Source: Paraburkholderia phenoliruptrix
GTDB taxonomy: Bacteria; Pseudomonadota; Gammaproteobacteria; Burkholderiales; Burkholderiaceae
DNA length: 64,000 nucleotides
Reading direction: 5' to 3'
Assembly (NCBI RefSeq): GCF_902859825.1
Contig: NZ_CADIKB010000024.1
Span: forward strand, 41,611 to 105,610
A model generated the notes under the pieces. It was given only the letters and a program-made list of their open reading frames with translations, made no database searches and was not told the DNA's origin. The translations under genes and the position numbers were made by a program. The stretch's first letter is position 1. Each line of letters opens with the position of its first letter. This document shows, one piece after another, positions 25,381 through 33,713 of the stretch.

Positions 25381-27270
25381 ATGACGGCAGAGGGGCGCGG
25401 CGCGGTGTTTGCATTGCTCGATGACTGCGACGCGTCCGCGGCGCGCCGCTTAAGCCGTCTTTACACGGGCTTCGTGCATGAGCGCGTGTGCGCGGACGCC
25501 GCGCAACTGGAAGCGGTTTGCGAAGCAGCGGCCGCCGACATGCAGGCGGGCCTCTATGCCATCGTGCTCGCCGACTACGAGCTCGGCCGGCATCTTCTCG
25601 ACGGAGCATCGGCGCCGTCTTTCAAAACGCAGCATGGCGATGCCACGCTGCGCTTTTTATTGTTCGAACGCTGTGAAAAGCTTTCGCGCGATGAGGTCGA
25701 GACGTGGCTCGTGAGGCAGGACGGCGGACTCGCTGAGCCGTCGGTGGCGGGCACGGCCAATGTGCGTGAAAGCGTCGAGGCTGAAGAATTCAATGCGGCC
25801 ATCGGCGCAATTCATGCCGCGTTGCGCGCAGGCGATTCCTATCAGGTCAATTACACCTACCGGCTCGGTTTCGACGTGTTCGGCTCGCCTGTCGCACTGT
25901 ACCGGCGGCTGCGGGCCCGTCAGCCGGTTCGCTACGGCGCGCTGATCGCGCTGCCGGGCGGCGCGTGGGTGCTGTCGTGTTCGCCGGAGCTCTTCGTCGA
26001 GAAACACGGTGCTATGTTGCGCGCGCGTCCGATGAAAGGCACGGCGCCGCGCTCGGCGGATTCCGCAACCGACCGCGCCGCGGCCGAATTCCTCGGCAGC
26101 GATCCGAAAAATCGCGCCGAAAACGTGATGATCGTCGATCTGCTGCGCAACGACCTGTCACGCGTCGCGCAGACGGGATCGGTCAAGGTGCCGGCGTTGT
26201 TTTCCGTCGAGCCGTACGCCTCCGTTTGGCAGATGACCTCGACGGTCGAGGCGGCTTTGCGGCCCGGCACGTCATTCGCTGGCATACTGCGCGCGCTCTT
26301 TCCGTGCGGCTCGATCACCGGCGCGCCGAAGCATCGCACGATGCAGTTGATCGACGAACTGGAAAGCACGCCGCGCGGGCTGTACACGGGCGCGATCGGC
26401 TGGCTGGACGCGGCTTGCGAGCCGGCGGGCGCCGATCAGAATGCCGGCGGCGACTTCTGCATGTCCGTGGCCATCCGCACGCTGACGCTGAAACCGTCGG
26501 CGCAAGCGGACGTGTTGTGCGGCACGATGGGTGTGGGCGCGGGCATCGTGCTCGACAGCGTCGCGCAGGATGAACACGCCGAGTGTCGATTGAAAGCGCG
26601 CTTTCTGACGGGCGCGGAGCCCGGCTTCGAGCTCTTCGAAACCCTCTATGCGACGCGTGAAGAGGGCGTGCGCCATCTGCCGCGCCATCTCGCGAGACTG
26701 TCAGCGAGCGCCGCCACACTTGGTTTTCCATTCGATGCAAAAGCCATCGGCGCGCAGATTGCGGCACAGTGCGCGTCCTTGCCCGCGCAAACTGCCCACC
26801 GCATGCGTCTCGCGTTAGCCAAAAGCGGCGCGACGCAGATCACAACGGCGGTCCTGACGCCGCTGGCCGAGCCGACGGTCGGCGTGCTGCTTGCAAGCGA
26901 CCATGATTTCGCGACCATGCAAGCCGGCGATCCGCTCTTGCGCCACAAGACCACGCGCCGCGCCGAGTACGACCGCGGCTGGCGCGAGGCGGAGGCGAAG
27001 GGCGCTTTCGATATGCTCTTCTTCAACGAACGCGGCGAGTTGACGGAAGGCGGCCGGTCGAATGTGTTCGTGAGGCTGGCGGGACGCTGGTGGACGCCGC
27101 CGCTTAGCTCCGGCGTGTTGCCGGGCGTGATGCGAGGGGTGTTGCTCGAGGAAGACACGAGCCTGCACGCGGCCGAGAGAGTGTTGACGCGGGCGGACGT
27201 AATGAATGCCGAAGCGCTGATGATCTGCAATGCGCTACGTGGGGCGCTGCCCGCGCGGGTTATTCGGTAG
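25381..27270 (+). CDS. Fused aminodeoxychorismate synthase component I and 4-amino-4-deoxychorismate lyase
   Basis: A 629-residue natural fusion of PabB (about 1-425) and PabC (about 430-629), making p-aminobenzoate for folate. The PabB part shows SCSPELF, the catalytic-Lys motif RPMKGT, DLLRNDLSRVA and CGSITGAPKHRTM. The PabC part is a class IV PLP aminotransferase-fold domain beginning FELFETLYA with the HKTTRR segment. Fusion allows the labile intermediate to pass directly to the lyase. The ATG at 25381 is preferred over a TTG at 25363. Its last codons lie in a 19-bp tandem duplication. The glutamine amidotransferase PabA is not in the window. Other folate genes (folK, panB) lie just downstream on the opposite strand. 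Confidence 0.93.
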   Translation: MTAEGRGAVFALLDDCDASAARRLSRLYTGFVHERVCADAAQLEAVCEAAAADMQAGLYAIVLADYELGRHLLDGASAPSFKTQHGDATLRFLLFERCEKLSRDEVETWLVRQDGGLAEPSVAGTANVRESVEAEEFNAAIGAIHAALRAGDSYQVNYTYRLGFDVFGSPVALYRRLRARQPVRYGALIALPGGAWVLSCSPELFVEKHGAMLRARPMKGTAPRSADSATDRAAAEFLGSDPKNRAENVMIVDLLRNDLSRVAQTGSVKVPALFSVEPYASVWQMTSTVEAALRPGTSFAGILRALFPCGSITGAPKHRTMQLIDELESTPRGLYTGAIGWLDAACEPAGADQNAGGDFCMSVAIRTLTLKPSAQADVLCGTMGVGAGIVLDSVAQDEHAECRLKARFLTGAEPGFELFETLYATREEGVRHLPRHLARLSASAATLGFPFDAKAIGAQIAAQCASLPAQTAHRMRLALAKSGATQITTAVLTPLAEPTVGVLLASDHDFATMQAGDPLLRHKTTRRAEYDRGWREAEAKGAFDMLFFNERGELTEGGRSNVFVRLAGRWWTPPLSSGVLPGVMRGVLLEEDTSLHAAERVLTRADVMNAEALMICNALRGALPARVIR

Positions 27271-27294
27271 GGCACGGGTTATTCGGTAGGGCAC
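27257..27294. repeat. Perfect 19-bp tandem duplication at the end of pabBC
   Basis: Two adjacent identical copies of GGGTTATTCGGTAGGGCAC (27257-27275 and 27276-27294). The first copy contains the last codons and the TAG stop of the pabB-pabC fusion, so the stop region is duplicated. This looks like a recent slippage event. Confidence 0.9.
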
Positions 27295-27371
27295 GGGCCC
27301 ATGCCTCCCGCGCCCGCTGGAAGCTCGAGGAATTCGACAACGCGCCCACAAGCCATCTCGGCGCCTCATTC

Positions 27372-28187
27372 TCAAAACGTGTGCTCAGGCCCAGGAAACG
27401 TCCCATCCTTCACCGCGCGCACATAAGCTTCCACCGCCGCGAGAATGCTCGGTTGTCCTTGCATGAAATCCTTCACGAAGCGCGGGCGTTTGCCGGGAAA
27501 AATCCCCAGCATGTCGTGCAGCACCAGCACCTGACCCGAGCAGTCGAGCCCCGCGCCGATGCCGATAGTCGGAATGCGCAACTGCTTTGTGACCTCGCCT
27601 GCGAGCAGCGTCGGTATGGCTTCCATCACGATGAGCTGCGCGCCTGCCGCCTGCATCGCCAGCGAGTCGCGCAGCAACTGGCTCGCGCCTTCCTCGGTCT
27701 TGCCTTGCACCTTGAAGCCGCCGAAGGCGTGCACCGATTGCGGCGTCAATCCAACGTGCGCGCACACCGGAATCGAGCGTTCGACCAGAAAGCGCACAGT
27801 GTCGCCGAGCCACTCGCCGCCTTCCAGCTTGACCATTTGCGCGCCGGCGCGCATCAATTCGACAGAGCTTCGATAGGCTTCTTCGCGCGTGCCGTAAGTG
27901 CCGAACGGCAAGTCGGCCACGATCAATGCCGACGGGCGCGCGCGCGCCACGCTGGCCGTGTGATAGGCAATGTCGGCGAGCGAAACCGGCAGCGTGGTCG
28001 CCTGCCCTTGCAACACATTGCCCAGCGAGTCGCCGATCAGCAGAACATCGACGCCCGCGCGATCGAGCAGCGCAGCGAAGCTGGCGTCGTAACAGGTGAG
28101 CATGGCGATTTTCTCGCCCGCGTCCCGCATTGCCTGCAGTTTCGGCACGGTGATCGCATTCCGGCTCGTTTCCTGCAAATAGGTCAT
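27372..28187 (-). CDS. panB: 3-methyl-2-oxobutanoate hydroxymethyltransferase
   Basis: Adds a hydroxymethyl group from 5,10-methylene-THF to 2-oxoisovalerate, the first committed step to pantothenate. The 271-residue protein shows the family segments KIAMLTCYDASFA, LIGDSLGNVLQG and VCAHVGLTPQSVHAFGG. It ends the minus-strand series folK-kinase-panB, with 33 bp to the preceding gene. Confidence 0.97.
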   Translation of the reverse strand: MTYLQETSRNAITVPKLQAMRDAGEKIAMLTCYDASFAALLDRAGVDVLLIGDSLGNVLQGQATTLPVSLADIAYHTASVARARPSALIVADLPFGTYGTREEAYRSSVELMRAGAQMVKLEGGEWLGDTVRFLVERSIPVCAHVGLTPQSVHAFGGFKVQGKTEEGASQLLRDSLAMQAAGAQLIVMEAIPTLLAGEVTKQLRIPTIGIGAGLDCSGQVLVLHDMLGIFPGKRPRFVKDFMQGQPSILAAVEAYVRAVKDGTFPGPEHTF

Positions 28188-28220
28188 GGGTCAATCCGTT
28201 GAAAGAGAAGCGCGCGCCGC

Positions 28221-28901
28221 TTAGAGCGACGTGCCTTTGACAAAGAATTCCTTGCGGCCGCGCATGGTTTCGATGCGTTCGGCGAGCAGCGCAAGGTCCG
28301 CGTCGGAGTCGAGCGGATTCAGATGTTCGGCGTTGACCGTGAGCACGGGCGTGCGGTCGTAGTGATAGAAAAACTCGTTGTACGCGTCGCAGAGCGCATG
28401 CAGATAGGCGTCGGAAATTTGCAGCTCCATCGGCACGGCGCGTTTCTGGATGCGCGAGAACAGCACCTCGGGACTTGCCTGCAGATACACGACGAAGTCC
28501 GGCGCCGGCGCGCTCACCTCGAGCCGCGCGGCGAGCGCGCGGTACAAATTCCACTCGTCTTCCTGCAGCGTGAGGCGCGCGAAGATGTCGTTCTTCTGCG
28601 TCATGAAGTCGGCGATGAGCGGCGTGCCCGCCACCTGCGCCGCGCTCACTTCCTGCGCCTGCTGCGCGCGTTGCAGCGCGAAATGCAATTGCGCGGGCAG
28701 CGCATAGCGTGCGGTGTCGCGATAAAAGCGTTCGAGGAAGGGATTGTCCTGCGGCCGCTCGAACAGTTCCTGCATCGACCAGCGTTGCGCGAGGCGCCGC
28801 GCGAGTGAAGTCTTGCCGACGCCGATCGGGCCTTCGATCGCCAGGTAGCCAAACGGAGGCCGCAATTGCGGCGCGGTGACGGTGAGCGGTGGTGAATTCA
28901 T
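28221..28901 (-). CDS. Deoxynucleoside kinase family protein
   Basis: A 226-residue P-loop kinase of the dNK/dGK/dCK family, predicted to phosphorylate deoxynucleosides for salvage. The Walker A is IEGPIGVGKTSLA (about 22-34), and the substrate-binding region includes DFMTQKNDIFARLTL and the LID segment RIQKRAVPMELQI. The ATG at 28901 overlaps the folK stop by four bases, indicating translational coupling. The base specificity cannot be read from the sequence. Confidence 0.88.
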   Translation of the reverse strand: MNSPPLTVTAPQLRPPFGYLAIEGPIGVGKTSLARRLAQRWSMQELFERPQDNPFLERFYRDTARYALPAQLHFALQRAQQAQEVSAAQVAGTPLIADFMTQKNDIFARLTLQEDEWNLYRALAARLEVSAPAPDFVVYLQASPEVLFSRIQKRAVPMELQISDAYLHALCDAYNEFFYHYDRTPVLTVNAEHLNPLDSDADLALLAERIETMRGRKEFFVKGTSL

Positions 28902-29431
28902 TCGCAGCGGCCCTTGCCGGCGTTGAGTGCATTGAGCGTCGGGCACTGGCACGGCCCTTTGACTTTTTCGATGCGCTGCTCGCGCACGCCCTCGAGCAGC
29001 GCGTCGGCGCGGCCGTGCCGCGGAATGACCAGCGCGGCGTCGATCTCGACGAGCGGCACCAGCGCAAACGCGCGTTCGACAAGGCGGGGATGCGGAACGA
29101 TCAGATCGGCTTCGTCGATGGATTGATCGCCGTAGAGCAGGATGTCCAGATCGAGCGTTCGCGGCGCGTTCCGAAAGGGCCGCTCCCGGCCGAACTGATG
29201 CTCGATCTTATGGCACAGCGCGAGCAGATGGCGCACGGGGAGCGTCGTGTCGAGCTTCACCACGCAGTTGAAATAGTCGTCACCGCCCGCGTCGATCGGG
29301 GCAGTGCGATACAGGCTCGACTTGGCGAGCACGGTGATGGTGTGCTGTTGTGCGAGGCACACCACCGCGTCTTTCAGGGTCTGGCGCGCGTCCCCGAGAT
29401 TCGCGCCCAAGCCGAGATAAGCAACCGTCAT
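28898..29431 (-). CDS. folK: 6-hydroxymethyl-7,8-dihydropterin pyrophosphokinase
   Basis: Transfers pyrophosphate from ATP to hydroxymethyldihydropterin in folate synthesis. The 177-residue product begins AYLGLGANLGD and contains the catalytic loop RTLDLDILLYGD and IVPHPRLVERAFALVPL. The length is normal. It overlaps the deoxynucleoside kinase by four bases and lies 48 bp downstream of pcnB. Confidence 0.96.
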   Translation of the reverse strand: MTVAYLGLGANLGDARQTLKDAVVCLAQQHTITVLAKSSLYRTAPIDAGGDDYFNCVVKLDTTLPVRHLLALCHKIEHQFGRERPFRNAPRTLDLDILLYGDQSIDEADLIVPHPRLVERAFALVPLVEIDAALVIPRHGRADALLEGVREQRIEKVKGPCQCPTLNALNAGKGRCE

Positions 29432-29479
29432 GGCATAACTTCCTGCAACTATCGTTCGACGGCTTCAGCAAACGCTGCG

Positions 29480-31078
29480 TCAGTCTTCATGCGGGCTGTC
29501 GTGGCCCGCTTCGGTATCCGCGCGTTCGGCTGGCGTGCCGCCCTCCATTCCGTCGCCCGATTTGCGGTTCCTGGCGCCACCGCCGCGCCGCCGTCGTTTT
29601 CTGGGGCTTCGGTCCTTCCCGCCTTGCGTGAGCAGTGCTTCACGCGCCGCGACGTCTCCTTCGATGAACTCCCTCCACCACGCTCCGACCGACTCGTCGA
29701 GTTCGCCCGATTCGCAGCGCAACAGGAGGAAATCATACCCCGCTCTAAATCTTTGGTGTTCCAGCAGCTTCAGCGCGCTCCTTCCCGAACGTTTTTCCAG
29801 ACGAAGCTGCAAGCCCCAGATCTCGCGCATGTCGGACGAAAAACGCTTGTGGATGGCGAGCTTCTCGGTCTGCATGTCGAGCACTTCGTCCATCGCGCGA
29901 TGCAGCGCGGGCACCGGATATTCGCCGTTCGCCTCGAATTTCTGCCAGCGCTGCTGCACGTCGTGCCAGAGCAGCGTGGCGAACAGGAAGCCGGGCGACA
30001 CGGGTTTGCCGGCGCGCACGCGCGCGTCCGTATTGTTGAGCGCGAGGGTGATGAATTTCTCGCCGGTGGGCTGTTCGAGCACCACGTCGAGCAAAGGCAG
30101 AAGCCCGTGATGCAGGCCTTCCTGGCGCAGCCGCTTCAGACAGGCCAGCGCGTGGCCGGAGAGCATCAGCTTCAGCATTTCGTCGAAAAGACGCGCGGCC
30201 GGCACGTTGTTGATCAGGTCGGCCATTTTCGCGATGGGTGCGCGGGTCGCGTCGTCGATCTCGAAGTCGAGCTTGGCGGCGAAACGCACGACGCGCAGCA
30301 TGCGCACCGGATCTTCGCGATAACGCGTGGCAGGATCGCCGATCATGCGCAACAGGCGCGCGCGCACGTCGGCCATGCCGTTGTGGTAGTCCAGCACGGT
30401 TTCCGTGGCCGGATCGTAGTACATCGCGTTGATCGTGAAGTCACGGCGCGTGGCGTCTTCGTGCTGCTCCCCCCACACGTTGTCGCGCAGCACGCGGCCG
30501 CTCGCGTCCACGGCGTGCGTACGGCGGTCGAGTTCGTCGCGCTTCAGACGGCGCGGCGGCGCCGCGTCCGCCGCGGGCGGATCGACGAGCGCGCGGAACG
30601 TCGAGGTTTCGATGATTTCCTGGCCGAACTGCACGTGCACGATCTGAAACCGGCGCCCGATAATGCGCGCGCGGCGGAACAGCTTCTGCACCTGCTCGGG
30701 CGTGGCGTCGGTGGCGACGTCGAAATCCTTCGGCTTGATGCCGAGCAGCAGATCGCGCACCGCGCCGCCGACGATAAATGCCCGGTGCCCCGCCTGTTGC
30801 AGCCCTTCGGTCACACGAATCGCGTTGCGCGAGATGAGCGTAGGGTCGATGCCGTGCACGTCGTGCGGAATGATGACCGGCACGTCGGGGTCGCGCACCG
30901 GCTTGGCTGCGGCGCTGCCGCGGGCCGGCTTGCGGCGCGCGCGGCCGGCCCCCGCGGCGCCCTGTGCATTGCGTGCCGGTGCGCTGCCGGTTTCGTCTGC
31001 GTCGGCTTCAGCCGGCAGCGTCTCGTCGGCGGATGCGGTGTCCTGGCCGAATAGCTTGCGAATGAGTTTTTTGATCAC
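29480..31078 (-). CDS. pcnB: Poly(A) polymerase I
   Basis: Adds 3' poly(A) tails that promote RNA decay. The 532-residue protein has the nucleotidyltransferase core FIVGGAVRDLLLGIKPKDFDVATDATPEQV (about 72-101) and the RRDFTINAMYYD segment. The N-terminus (to about 55) and the C-terminus are basic, low-complexity extensions. The family also includes CCA-adding enzymes; the long C-terminal region supports PcnB. It overlaps the HAD phosphatase gene by four bases. Confidence 0.93.
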   Translation of the reverse strand: MIKKLIRKLFGQDTASADETLPAEADADETGSAPARNAQGAAGAGRARRKPARGSAAAKPVRDPDVPVIIPHDVHGIDPTLISRNAIRVTEGLQQAGHRAFIVGGAVRDLLLGIKPKDFDVATDATPEQVQKLFRRARIIGRRFQIVHVQFGQEIIETSTFRALVDPPAADAAPPRRLKRDELDRRTHAVDASGRVLRDNVWGEQHEDATRRDFTINAMYYDPATETVLDYHNGMADVRARLLRMIGDPATRYREDPVRMLRVVRFAAKLDFEIDDATRAPIAKMADLINNVPAARLFDEMLKLMLSGHALACLKRLRQEGLHHGLLPLLDVVLEQPTGEKFITLALNNTDARVRAGKPVSPGFLFATLLWHDVQQRWQKFEANGEYPVPALHRAMDEVLDMQTEKLAIHKRFSSDMREIWGLQLRLEKRSGRSALKLLEHQRFRAGYDFLLLRCESGELDESVGAWWREFIEGDVAAREALLTQGGKDRSPRKRRRRGGGARNRKSGDGMEGGTPAERADTEAGHDSPHED

Positions 31079-31761
31079 GTGGGTTGAAAGAGTTCGAGGA
31101 TGCGCCAGCCTTTGGCCTGTGCATGGGCACGCAACGTGTCGTCGGGATTGGTCGCGATCGGGTCGGTGACCTTTTCGAGCAGCGGAATGTCGTTGTGCGA
31201 ATCGCTGTAGAAAAAGCTGCGCTCAAAGTCGCTCCAGCTCTTGCCGAGCGACGCGAGCCATGCCTCAGTGCGCACGATCTTGCCTTCCTTGTAGCTCGGG
31301 GTGCCCGTGGGCCGGCCCGTGTAGGCCGAGTGCGGGTGGCCGTCGACGGTTTCCGCTTCGCAGGCGATGAGCGTATCCACGCCGAACGCGCTTGCAATGG
31401 GACGGGTGATGAATTCGTTGGTGGCGGTGACCACGCAGCACAGGTCGCCGGCTTCGCGGTGCCGCTTGACCAGTTCGACCGCCGCCGGGAGGATGGCCGG
31501 CGTAATCACCTCATGCATGTACTGCGCGTGAAAGTCCGCGAGTTGCGCGCGCGTGTATTTGGCGAGCGGCGTGAGCATGGCGATCAGATAGGCGTGGATG
31601 TCGAGCTTGCCGGCCTTGTAGTCGGCGTAGAAGCGGTCGTTGTCACGGGCGAAATTTTCGGCGTCGACCATGCCGTGTTTCACCATGAAGCGGCCCCATT
31701 CGTGGTCGCTGTCGGTGGGAATGAGCGTGTGATCGAGGTCGAAGAGTGCGAGATTAGCCAT
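31075..31761 (-). CDS. HAD-IB family phosphatase (SerB-like)
   Basis: A 228-residue haloacid-dehalogenase-type phosphatase. The nucleophile motif FDLDHTLIPTDSD is at about 7-19, with motif II VVTATNEF and the DDxxD-type YSDSHNDIPLL segment (about 187-197). Helical cap HAD-IB proteins include SerB and related histidinol-phosphate or 1-acyl phosphatases; the substrate is unknown. It overlaps hda by 8 bp and pcnB by 4 bp, so the three are co-transcribed. Confidence 0.9.
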   Translation of the reverse strand: MANLALFDLDHTLIPTDSDHEWGRFMVKHGMVDAENFARDNDRFYADYKAGKLDIHAYLIAMLTPLAKYTRAQLADFHAQYMHEVITPAILPAAVELVKRHREAGDLCCVVTATNEFITRPIASAFGVDTLIACEAETVDGHPHSAYTGRPTGTPSYKEGKIVRTEAWLASLGKSWSDFERSFFYSDSHNDIPLLEKVTDPIATNPDDTLRAHAQAKGWRILELFQPT

Positions 31762-32497
31762 GGGGGTCTATTTTACTTGAAGCGGCGGACGACGCGGCGG
31801 GGCCCTCCTGGCCCGGCGAAGCCAGCATTGTGCGCAAAAGCGGCAGCGTCACCGCGCGCTTCTGTTCGAGCGAAAAGCGGTCGAGCGCGTCGAGAAGCGC
31901 CATCAGGCTCGGCATGTCGCGGCGAAAATGCGTGAGCAGATAGGCGGGGACGTCGTCGGCGAGCATGATGCCGCGCTCGCGCGCCGCGCGTTTCAACACG
32001 GCGGCCTTGGCTTCGTCCGGCAGCGGCGCGAGATGGAACACGAGGCCCCAGCCGAGCCGCGTGCGCAGGTCCTCGCGCACCGTCATGCCGATGGGCGGCG
32101 CGTTGCCGGCGGCGACGAGCGCGCTCGTCGGATGCGCGCGCACCTCGTTGAAGAGATTGAACACGGCGATCTGCTGCGCGGCGGAGAGGCCGTCGCAATC
32201 GTCGATCGCATAGAGCGCGATGCGCGGGTCGAAGCCGAACGCGGCGAGGCTGCTTTGCGGACCCGCGAAGCGCGCGTGGCCCGGCGGCGCTTCGTGCACG
32301 AGCGCCTGCAGCAGGTGCGTGCGGCCGCTGCCCGCTTCGCCCCAGATGTAGAAGGTACGATCGGCGACAGGACCGGCGGCGAGCGCGCTGTCGAGCTCGC
32401 GCAAGCGCGTGACGAGCTCGGCATTGGTGCCGGCGAAAAAATTCTCGAATGTCGATGGCGGCGGCGTGCCGAGATCGAGCGTCAGTTGACGAAGCAC
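31754..32497 (-). CDS. hda: DnaA regulatory inactivator Hda
   Basis: A DnaA-related AAA+ protein that, bound to the DNA-loaded beta clamp, triggers hydrolysis of DnaA-ATP and prevents re-initiation. The GTG at 32497 is used so that the protein (247 residues) starts at LRQLTLDLG, the N-terminal clamp-binding motif. The P-loop reads GEAGSGRTHLL, with Arg in place of Lys as in other Hda proteins. The frame is open upstream to 32686, but that part is unlike the family. The last residues overlap the HAD gene. Confidence 0.92.
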   Translation of the reverse strand: MLRQLTLDLGTPPPSTFENFFAGTNAELVTRLRELDSALAAGPVADRTFYIWGEAGSGRTHLLQALVHEAPPGHARFAGPQSSLAAFGFDPRIALYAIDDCDGLSAAQQIAVFNLFNEVRAHPTSALVAAGNAPPIGMTVREDLRTRLGWGLVFHLAPLPDEAKAAVLKRAARERGIMLADDVPAYLLTHFRRDMPSLMALLDALDRFSLEQKRAVTLPLLRTMLASPGQEGPAASSAASSKIDPHG

Positions 32498-32567
32498 AGT
32501 AGGTGAATGCCGAAAGTAGAACTCGCGTCGCGAAGCGCCTTGCGAGCCGGAACTGCGAAGCGGAATG

Positions 32568-33644
32568 TCAATTGTTGTAGAGCGTGCTTTCCAGATAGCT
32601 TTGCCGCAACTCGCGCACGGCCACCGACAAAATCGCGCTGACCGGCAACGCGAGCAGCACGCCGAAAAAGCCGAACAGCTGCCCAAACGCGAGCAACGCG
32701 AAAATGACCGCCAGCGGGTGCAGGCCGATCCGCTCGCCGACGAGGCGCGGCGTGAGGAAAAAGCTCTCCACGATCTGGCCCACGCCGTAAATCACCGCGA
32801 CCGCGCCGAAACCGTACCAGTTGCCGAATTGCAGCAGCGCGGCGAGCAGCGCGAGCGCAAGACCGGTCGCGAAGCCGACGTACGGAATGAACACCGCGAG
32901 TCCCGTGAAAATGCCGACCGGCAGCGCGATCTCGAAGCCGGCGAGGGTGAGCGCAACCGCGTAAAACACGGCGAGCACGCCCATCACCAGCAACTGGCCG
33001 CGCAGGTATTGCGACAGCATCTGATCCATGTCGCGCGCGAGTTGCAGCGTCTTGACGAGCCAGCGCCGCGGCACCACGGCCTGCGCGCGCAGCAGCATGC
33101 GGTTCCAGTCGTACAGCAGATAGAACAGCACGAGCGGCACCAGAATCAGATTGCCGATCACCGTCATCATGACGTTGCCGCTCGTCACGATCGAGGTCCA
33201 CGCATAACGTGCTACCGTCTGCGCGCTGCCTTCGAGCTGTCCCATGACGAGGTCGCGCACGCTCGCGAAGTCGAGCGAATCGGCGAGGCCGAGCAGCGCG
33301 AGCTTGGGCTGCAGCCACGCGTTGATATGGGCGAACAGCACGGGCACCTGCTGCCGCAACTGCGGGCCTTCTTTCTGGACCACGGCGAACACGAGCAGCA
33401 CGAGCAACGTCATGAGCAGCGTGAAGAGCAGCATCATCAGCAAGGCCGCGAGCGCGCGCGGCACGCGCCGGCGCACCAGCCACGCGACGCCCGGCTGCAG
33501 GATGTACGCGAGAATCGCGCCGAGCAGAAACGGTGTGAGAACCGGACTCAGCAGCCACAGCAGAATGCCGACGCCAAGCGCAATGGCGAGCCAGATGAAG
33601 GCGCGGCGCTGCACCGGCGTCAGTATCGAGGAGTTCTGTTGCAA
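32568..33644 (-). CDS. AI-2E/PerM-family transporter
   Basis: A 358-residue inner-membrane protein of the PerM/TqsA (AI-2E exporter-like) family with about eight membrane helices, including paired N-terminal helices and the conserved C-terminal segment FIPYVGFATGLALALL. The transported substrate is unknown. No ATG fits; the TTG at 33644 just before LQQNSSILTPVQRRAF is the best start, preceded by GGGAAA. It precedes hda by 70 bp, a neighbour pair often seen in betaproteobacteria, and is divergent from purM. Confidence 0.88.
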   Translation of the reverse strand: MQQNSSILTPVQRRAFIWLAIALGVGILLWLLSPVLTPFLLGAILAYILQPGVAWLVRRRVPRALAALLMMLLFTLLMTLLVLLVFAVVQKEGPQLRQQVPVLFAHINAWLQPKLALLGLADSLDFASVRDLVMGQLEGSAQTVARYAWTSIVTSGNVMMTVIGNLILVPLVLFYLLYDWNRMLLRAQAVVPRRWLVKTLQLARDMDQMLSQYLRGQLLVMGVLAVFYAVALTLAGFEIALPVGIFTGLAVFIPYVGFATGLALALLAALLQFGNWYGFGAVAVIYGVGQIVESFFLTPRLVGERIGLHPLAVIFALLAFGQLFGFFGVLLALPVSAILSVAVRELRQSYLESTLYNN

Positions 33645-33674
33645 AGTTGTTTCCCAGGTGTCGTCGCGGCATCG

Positions 33675-33693
33675 GGTAAAATCGCATTTTACC
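33675..33693. promoter_or_regulatory. Palindrome in the purM promoter region
   Basis: A perfect 8-bp inverted repeat, GGTAAAAT (33675-33682) and ATTTTACC (33686-33693), with a 3-bp centre, lies 20 bp before the purM start. It includes a -10-like TAAAAT on the plus strand. It sits between purM and the divergent permease, so it could be an operator for either. The binding protein is unknown. Confidence 0.5.
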
Positions 33694-33713
33694 GACCTTC
33701 GAGCACTCCCCCC

